NCBI RefSeq assembly: GCF_034262375.1
Contig: NZ_CP139558.1
Location: forward strand, 5,766,001 to 5,830,000
DNA from: Mucilaginibacter sabulilitoris
Lineage (GTDB): Bacteria; Bacteroidota; Bacteroidia; Sphingobacteriales; Sphingobacteriaceae
Reading direction: 5' to 3'
Length of the DNA: 64,000 nucleotides
Below the pieces are notes generated by a model that saw only the letters and a program-made list of their open reading frames with translations, was not told the DNA's origin and did not search any database. Positions 59,373-64,000 of the stretch are shown here, piece by piece. Every line of letters starts with the position of its first letter. Positions within the stretch are counted from its first letter, which is position 1. The position numbers and the translations under genes were made by a program.

Positions 59373-60481
59373 TGGGTAGTTTTTAAAAATGTACCGATCA
59401 GCCCAAAAACATTTAAATACATATAGTAAATAAGGTCAAAGAAAGGCAAATACCATATCAGATCCTTACCGTTCAATTTTTTAAATATTTTGCTGTAAAT
59501 AATTAATTGTAATATTAACCTAAAAGCAAACAAACCTAATGCCAGTAACGGTTCATATTTAAAAACAAGGCATAATATAAGCAAAATATAAAAAATAAAA
59601 CCGCTCATAGCGTCAAAACTGAGCATACGCCTGTGTTTATTTTTATACAGTTTGCCTACACCCATGTGCCTTTTTTTTTGCCTGTACCATGATGTTAAAG
59701 TGGTTTTGGCACTGGTATAAATAAAGGTTTCAGGGTGTATTTCAATAATAGTATTATCGGCAGTGGCGTGCTGATTTACAAACAGATCATCATCACCAGA
59801 TATAACGTGCATGTGCGATGCAAAGCCTTTATTACTAAAAAATAATTTTTTGGTATAAGCCAGGTTGCGTCCAATCCCCATATACGGGTTGCCGTTAAGC
59901 GTTGCCGATAAGTAATTTATTGCCGTTTTTATGGTTTCAAAACGCACAAACGGGTTCAGGAAATTATTTGTTTTGTAATAAGGGGAATAACCTAAAACTA
60001 TTTGCGCTCCGGTACTGAAGTTAGCTGCCATACGTGTTATCCAATTTACCGAGGCCGGCTTGCAATCGGCATCTGTAAACAATAAATATTCGTTTTTGGC
60101 GGCTTTTATTCCCAGGGTAAGGGCAAATTTTTTTCCTGTTTTAAAGCGGTCATGCTCTGTAATGGTTACCACTTTTAAATGGGGATATTCACGCTGCATA
60201 TCCTGCAGTATCATATCCGATGAATCGTACGAGCAATCATTGATCACTATTACTTCAAAATCGGGATAATTTTGCTGTAATATAAGAGGCAGGTTTTCCG
60301 CCAAATTTTTGGCCTCATTGCGGGCGCTTATAATTACAGAAACTGGTATTAAAACCTCGGGCAATTGCTCCATTGGTTTATACCGCGTAAGGCGGCTATG
60401 GTTACTTATCAGATAATACAACTGAACCATAAAACATAGCTGAAAAAGAATAAAAAGTACGTTGTGTAGGTAAGTTTCCAA
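59363..60481 (-). CDS. Membrane-associated glycosyltransferase family 2
   Basis: 372 residues. It has one N-terminal hydrophobic helix and two or three at the C-terminus. The GT2 domain reads VSVIISARNEAKNLAENLPLILQQ, VIVINDCSYDSSD, and LFTDADCKPAS (DxD). The late motif QKKRHMGVGKLYKN includes the (Q/R)xxRW-like site in altered form. It probably makes or extends a surface polysaccharide. Its stop overlaps the ECF sigma gene by 10 bases, so all three genes are one transcript starting here. Confidence 0.88.
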   Translation of the reverse strand: METYLHNVLFILFQLCFMVQLYYLISNHSRLTRYKPMEQLPEVLIPVSVIISARNEAKNLAENLPLILQQNYPDFEVIVINDCSYDSSDMILQDMQREYPHLKVVTITEHDRFKTGKKFALTLGIKAAKNEYLLFTDADCKPASVNWITRMAANFSTGAQIVLGYSPYYKTNNFLNPFVRFETIKTAINYLSATLNGNPYMGIGRNLAYTKKLFFSNKGFASHMHVISGDDDLFVNQHATADNTIIEIHPETFIYTSAKTTLTSWYRQKKRHMGVGKLYKNKHRRMLSFDAMSGFIFYILLILCLVFKYEPLLALGLFAFRLILQLIIYSKIFKKLNGKDLIWYLPFFDLIYYMYLNVFGLIGTFLKTTQWK

Positions 60482-61133
60482 AAGATGATAATAATCAGGT
60501 AAAGTTGTTAAAAATCGCCGGGATTAACGGAGTTTGCATAAGGATTGTTGCACACATTGAAATATTTTTTTCCACACTTACAATAATCAGTTGTCGCTAT
60601 AATCTCCCTAAAAATCGTACATATGCGGATAATTTTAAATTTATGCTCCCGGCAGCCACCTTTTTAATGGTTTTACAGAGCCTGGTACCTCCATAAAGGC
60701 TTCAGAGGGAGCTTTTTAAAGAATAAAAAAACACCCCCCTCTGCGCAGAGCAACAGAGAAGGCCAATAAGCGAGGCGATGTTAAAATGAATCAGGACATC
60801 ATCCCAACACCTCAAAATCACTTACAGAGGCTCCTAAAGGCCCCGCTCAAATAATCTGTTATTTTTTTCGTCATTTTACTACCCAACAAACGCCACAACC
60901 AGCATCAAAACATAAAATCCGGAAAATCTCAAGCTTCTCTGCAAGAAACACCCAGTCGAATTTTGCAAGAAAAAGCTAAACCTCTCCAACAAGCGCAGCG
61001 ATGCTGGGGTAAGTTTACCCGTGTTGCATCCATCTTATGGAAACTTAAATCATTTTACACCATCCATCCCTCCTTAATCGCCTCAATACCTTGCCCCTTA
61101 ATCCGCTTTATTTGTTAATTTTGCAACCTCAAA
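60482..61133. other. Long intergenic region without a gene
   Basis: About 650 bases between divergent glycosyltransferase and tgt genes. The frames are broken. It holds a 12-bp palindrome CTCTGCGCAGAG at 60739-60750 and two related GC-rich words, AAGCGAGGCGATG near 60768 and AAGCGCAGCGATG near 60991. These may be remnants of REP-type repeats. The tgt promoter is at the right end. No RNA gene recognised. Confidence 0.5.
61116..61123 (+). promoter_or_regulatory. Minus-7 box of the tgt promoter
   Basis: TAATTTTG matches TAnnTTTG and lies only 10 bases before the tgt start codon, implying an extremely short leader. The minus-33 element is not clear. Confidence 0.6.
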
Positions 61134-62264
61134 ATGAAATTTAATTTAACAGCACAAGACCCGCTTTCAAAAGCCCGGGCAGGTGAAATTACCACCGACC
61201 ACGGTACTATACAAACCCCTATATTTATGCCTGTAGGTACGGCGGGCACCGTAAAAGCAGTGCACCAGCGCGAGCTGAAAGATGATATTGAGGCACAAAT
61301 TATTTTGGGCAATACCTATCATTTATACCTGAGGCCCGGTTTAAACACGCTTGAAAGCGCGGGCGGATTGCACAAATTTAACGGTTGGGACCGCCCAATT
61401 TTAACTGATAGCGGCGGCTACCAAGTGTATTCGCTTACCGAAGTACGTAAAATTAAGGAAGAAGGCGTTACCTTTCGTTCACATATTGACGGTTCAAAAC
61501 ACCTGTTTACACCCGAAAATGTGATGGATATACAGCGTGTAATTGGTGCCGATATCATCATGGCTTTTGATGAATGTACCCCTTACCCATGCGATTATCA
61601 GTATGCCCGGCGATCTATTGACATGACCCACCGCTGGCTTAAACGCTGCTGCGATCGCTTTGACAGTACAGCGCCAAAATATGGTTACAGCCAAACTTTG
61701 TTCCCCATTGTACAGGGATCAGTATATAAAGATCTGCGCGAAAAATCGGCAGAAGTTATAGCTTCATACGAACGCGAAGGCAATGCCATAGGCGGGCTTT
61801 CGGTAGGCGAACCGGCCGAAGAAATGTATGCCATGACAGAAATTGTTTGTAATATATTACCGCAGCAAAAACCACGTTATTTAATGGGTGTAGGAACACC
61901 GGTAAATATATTGGAAAATATAGCCCTTGGAATTGATATGTTTGACTGCGTTATGCCAACGCGTAACGCCCGTAATGGCATGCTTTTTACAAAAAATGGC
62001 ATTATTAATATTAAAAACGAAAAATGGAAGAACGATTTTTCGGCCATTGAAGATGACAGCGAACTGTTTGCCGATAAAACCTACACCAAGGCTTATTTAC
62101 GCCATTTGATACACTCGGGCGAGATGCTTGGCGCGCAGATTGCCACACTGCATAACCTGCATTTTTACCTGTGGCTGGTGAAAGAGGCCCGCAAAAAGAT
62201 CATAGCAGGCGAGTTTTATAACTGGAAAAATACAATGGTTAAACAACTTGGTCAACGATTATAA
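61134..62264 (+). CDS. tgt: tRNA guanine(34) transglycosylase Tgt
   Basis: 376 residues. Catalytic motifs are ILTDSGGYQVYSLTE and IIMAFDECTPYP. The C-terminal zinc site of most Tgt enzymes (CxCx2C) reads DDSELFADKTYTKAY here; no Cys is present at those positions. Tgt exchanges guanine in GUN anticodons for preQ1, the start of queuosine insertion on tRNA. QueG, at 28,112-29,041, completes the pathway. The protein is otherwise full length with IGGLSVGEP and GVGTPVNILENIALGIDMFDC in place. Confidence 0.95.
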   Translation: MKFNLTAQDPLSKARAGEITTDHGTIQTPIFMPVGTAGTVKAVHQRELKDDIEAQIILGNTYHLYLRPGLNTLESAGGLHKFNGWDRPILTDSGGYQVYSLTEVRKIKEEGVTFRSHIDGSKHLFTPENVMDIQRVIGADIIMAFDECTPYPCDYQYARRSIDMTHRWLKRCCDRFDSTAPKYGYSQTLFPIVQGSVYKDLREKSAEVIASYEREGNAIGGLSVGEPAEEMYAMTEIVCNILPQQKPRYLMGVGTPVNILENIALGIDMFDCVMPTRNARNGMLFTKNGIINIKNEKWKNDFSAIEDDSELFADKTYTKAYLRHLIHSGEMLGAQIATLHNLHFYLWLVKEARKKIIAGEFYNWKNTMVKQLGQRL

Positions 62265-62349
62265 CAGAGCATAAATTCAAATAATGACAGATAATAAATA
62301 TAGCCTTTATGGTAGCTGTTTGGGTATTAAAAACCATATTATATAACTC

Positions 62350-63453
62350 ATGAGGGCTTTTATACACCGGCATTTGAAGGTTATCGACAGGTTTATTATT
62401 AAAAAATACCTGGGCACTTTTGTGTTTACCATGGGTGTTTTTATAGTGGTATCGGTAGTGTTTGATGTGTCTGAAAAGCTGGATAACTTCCTGAATAAAC
62501 ACGCAACATTTCACGATATCGTGTTTCAGTATTATGCCGGTTTTATCCCCTTTTACCTGAATATGTTGTCGCCGCTGATCAACTTTTTAGCGGTAATATT
62601 ATTCACGGCCAAAATGGCCAACCAAACGGAGATAGTGCCCATTTTGAGCGGAAAGGTAAGCTTCAATCGTTTTTTGCGGCCTTATTTTATAGCTTCTACC
62701 TTAATATTTATTGTATCGTTTTTTGCCAATGTATACCTGATACCATACACAAACAAGCTAAAAAACACATTTGAAAACAATAATGGCATAACAGATAATG
62801 ACCCTACCAAGAGCGAGGTGCACATGCAAATTGATAAGCATACTTTTGTGTACCTTCAAAACTACGACCCAACCGTACATACTGGTTACCAGTTTATTAT
62901 GGAAAAATTCAATGGTGATACGCTGCGCGAAAAATTAACAGCCCCTTCGATCACTTATGACTCTGTAAAACGGGTTTGGTCGCTCAAAAGCTACTCTGTT
63001 AAGTACGTAAACGGCTTAAAAGAAAGCTTCATTAAAGAAGTTCCATCAAAAGATACGGTACTTGATATGCACCCTACCGACTTTATTGTATATGATAATG
63101 TGTATGCGGCCATGTCATTAAGCACCTTAAACAGTAATATTGAGAAAGAAAAACTACGCAGGCCGGAAGTTTTAAACAACCTCTATTTTGAAAAATACCA
63201 TCGTTTTGTGTACCCGTTATCGGCTTATGTGTTAACTGTATTGGGCGTAGCCCTATCCTCACGAAAGGTACGAGGCGGTGTTGGTTTACCCCTGGGGATA
63301 GGTATTTTGCTTTGTTTTGCATACATCATTGTCGAAAAATTCTCTATTGTTTTCTCCATAAAAGGCGGGGTACCCCCTGTTTTTACGGTGATGATAACTA
63401 ACGTTCTATTTGGCCTGCTGGGCTATTATTTACTTTTAAAAGCACCAAAATAG
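62350..63453 (+). CDS. LptF/LptG family lipopolysaccharide export permease
   Basis: 367 residues with about six membrane helices and a large periplasmic domain between the third and fourth. The N-terminus IIKKYLGTFVFTMGVFIVVSVVF and the membrane hairpin ANQTEIVPILSG are typical of the YjgP/YjgQ family. These proteins form the membrane part of the LptB2FG exporter for lipopolysaccharide. It cannot be assigned to LptF or LptG by inspection. Its stop overlaps the next gene's GTG start (TAGTG). Confidence 0.88.
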   Translation: MRAFIHRHLKVIDRFIIKKYLGTFVFTMGVFIVVSVVFDVSEKLDNFLNKHATFHDIVFQYYAGFIPFYLNMLSPLINFLAVILFTAKMANQTEIVPILSGKVSFNRFLRPYFIASTLIFIVSFFANVYLIPYTNKLKNTFENNNGITDNDPTKSEVHMQIDKHTFVYLQNYDPTVHTGYQFIMEKFNGDTLREKLTAPSITYDSVKRVWSLKSYSVKYVNGLKESFIKEVPSKDTVLDMHPTDFIVYDNVYAAMSLSTLNSNIEKEKLRRPEVLNNLYFEKYHRFVYPLSAYVLTVLGVALSSRKVRGGVGLPLGIGILLCFAYIIVEKFSIVFSIKGGVPPVFTVMITNVLFGLLGYYLLLKAPK

Positions 63454-64000
63454 TGACCAAAAAAATTGGTTCGGCAAGCCCGAATAAGAACCTGATCATA
63501 CTCCATTTCACAGTTTTTATCTGGGGCTTTACCGGAATTTTGGGTGCACTTATCACCATTTCTGCCGTACAACTGGTGTGGTATCGCGTACTTATTGCAT
63601 TTATTTCGCTGTTTTTATACTTTAAATTCAATAAAACCGACATAAAAATTGTTAAAAAAACGTTTTTTCAGATGTTTTTTACAGGTGGTTTGGTGGGTGC
63701 GCACTGGGTACTTTTCTTTGCCTCCATTAAACTTTCAACTGTTCCGGTGGCGCTTGTATGCATATCCAGCATCACTTTATTCACGGCAATTCTGGAGCCG
63801 CTGATCAATAAAGTAAAGATCTCGAAGCTCGAAATTTTGTCAGGAATATTGATCATCATTGGCATTGTATTAATTTTTAAATTTGAAACACGATACACTA
63901 AGGGTATCATTGCCGGTCTGGTTTGCGCGGTTTGCGCCAGTCTTTTTTCTATCATCAATTCAAAATTTGTAAAGAAACACGAGGCGCCAACCATCGCATT
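63453..64000 (+). CDS. EamA/DMT family transporter, 3' end outside window
   Basis: An open frame from GTG 63453 to the window end, about 182 codons. It has at least five membrane helices, with ILHFTVFIWGFTGILGALI in the first EamA repeat and AVQLVWYRVLIAFISLFLYF near the second helix. VALVCISSITLFTAILEPLI is a typical EamA segment. The family exports metabolites such as amino acids. The GTG start overlaps the previous stop, so it is translationally coupled to the LptF/G-like gene. The substrate is unknown. Confidence 0.85.
   Translation, partial: MTKKIGSASPNKNLIILHFTVFIWGFTGILGALITISAVQLVWYRVLIAFISLFLYFKFNKTDIKIVKKTFFQMFFTGGLVGAHWVLFFASIKLSTVPVALVCISSITLFTAILEPLINKVKISKLEILSGILIIIGIVLIFKFETRYTKGIIAGLVCAVCASLFSIINSKFVKKHEAPTIA

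Noticed and set aside
60505..60696. Short plus-strand frame in the gap before tgt
   Set aside because: No family content, an unlikely amino-acid composition and no coupling with neighbours.
1..64000. CRISPR array or rRNA operon
   Set aside because: No series of evenly spaced direct repeats and no rRNA-like stretches were seen.

Overview
The window comes from a Bacteroidota genome, most likely a Sphingobacteriaceae-type organism (Mucilaginibacter/Pedobacter-like). The evidence is the gene content (DUF3857 pairs, paired S9 peptidases, BlaR1 proteins ending in a TonB domain, an outer-membrane beta-barrel protein, a Rho factor with a long N-terminal extension), the relaxed Bacteroidota lipobox, and several promoters of the Bacteroidota TTTG / TAnnTTTG type. 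The genus is an inference.

Region 1 (1 to about 14,710) is an accessory island. From the left edge, minus-strand genes form a tightly packed defence-type operon: a Vsr-like endonuclease, a MutL-like GHKL ATPase, a Z1-domain helicase-like ATPase, a DUF4420 PD-(D/E)XK protein and an AIPR protein cut by the window edge. This is the gene set of the MZA antiphage system, here with a Vsr gene in front and no cytosine methyltransferase in view. Next come three genes with HEPN-like signatures: an unnamed one, a frameshifted MauJ-like one, and an AbiV family protein. The region from 9.8 to 13.3 kb is integration debris: a tRNA 3'-end remnant with its terminator, two truncated convergent tyrosine recombinases each preceded by several palindromes, and four small genes between them. 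A complete ISAon1-type insertion sequence (13,267-14,699, with a short direct repeat) lies next to an intact tRNA-Ser(GCU), which probably marks the chromosomal end of the island.

Region 2 (14.9 to 64 kb) is ordinary core genome. In order it carries: a 7TM-HD phosphohydrolase; an SPFH / Arc-repressor small-gene cluster; thiolase; a POT peptide transporter; a polyprenol-phosphate mannosyltransferase; RuvB; a secreted Gfo/Idh/MocA oxidoreductase; a polysaccharide deacetylase; QueG; a DnaQ-like exonuclease; two DUF3857/transglutaminase proteins; an NlpC/P60 lipoprotein; two tandem S9 peptidases; PyrF; Rho; PssA; PurS; an Hpt protein; FolK; SppA; a PQQ-propeller lipoprotein; PolX; an ADP-heptose / heptosyltransferase operon; a beta-barrel protein; SixA; DprA with an in-frame stop; a BlaI/BlaR pair with three operators; RsmG, an ECF sigma factor and a GT2 glycosyltransferase in overlapping frames; Tgt; an LptF/LptG permease; and the start of an EamA transporter. 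QueG and Tgt, both of the queuosine pathway, are present but not adjacent.

Several core intergenic gaps hold inverted repeats or REP-like hairpins built from recurring words. No CRISPR array or rRNA gene was seen. Apart from the MZA-type locus and the small unnamed families of the island, most of the window belongs to known families. Points worth a second look are the island architecture, the lost catalytic residues (DUF3857, PolX, Tgt), the dprA stop codon, the clustered BlaI operators and the hairpin families.
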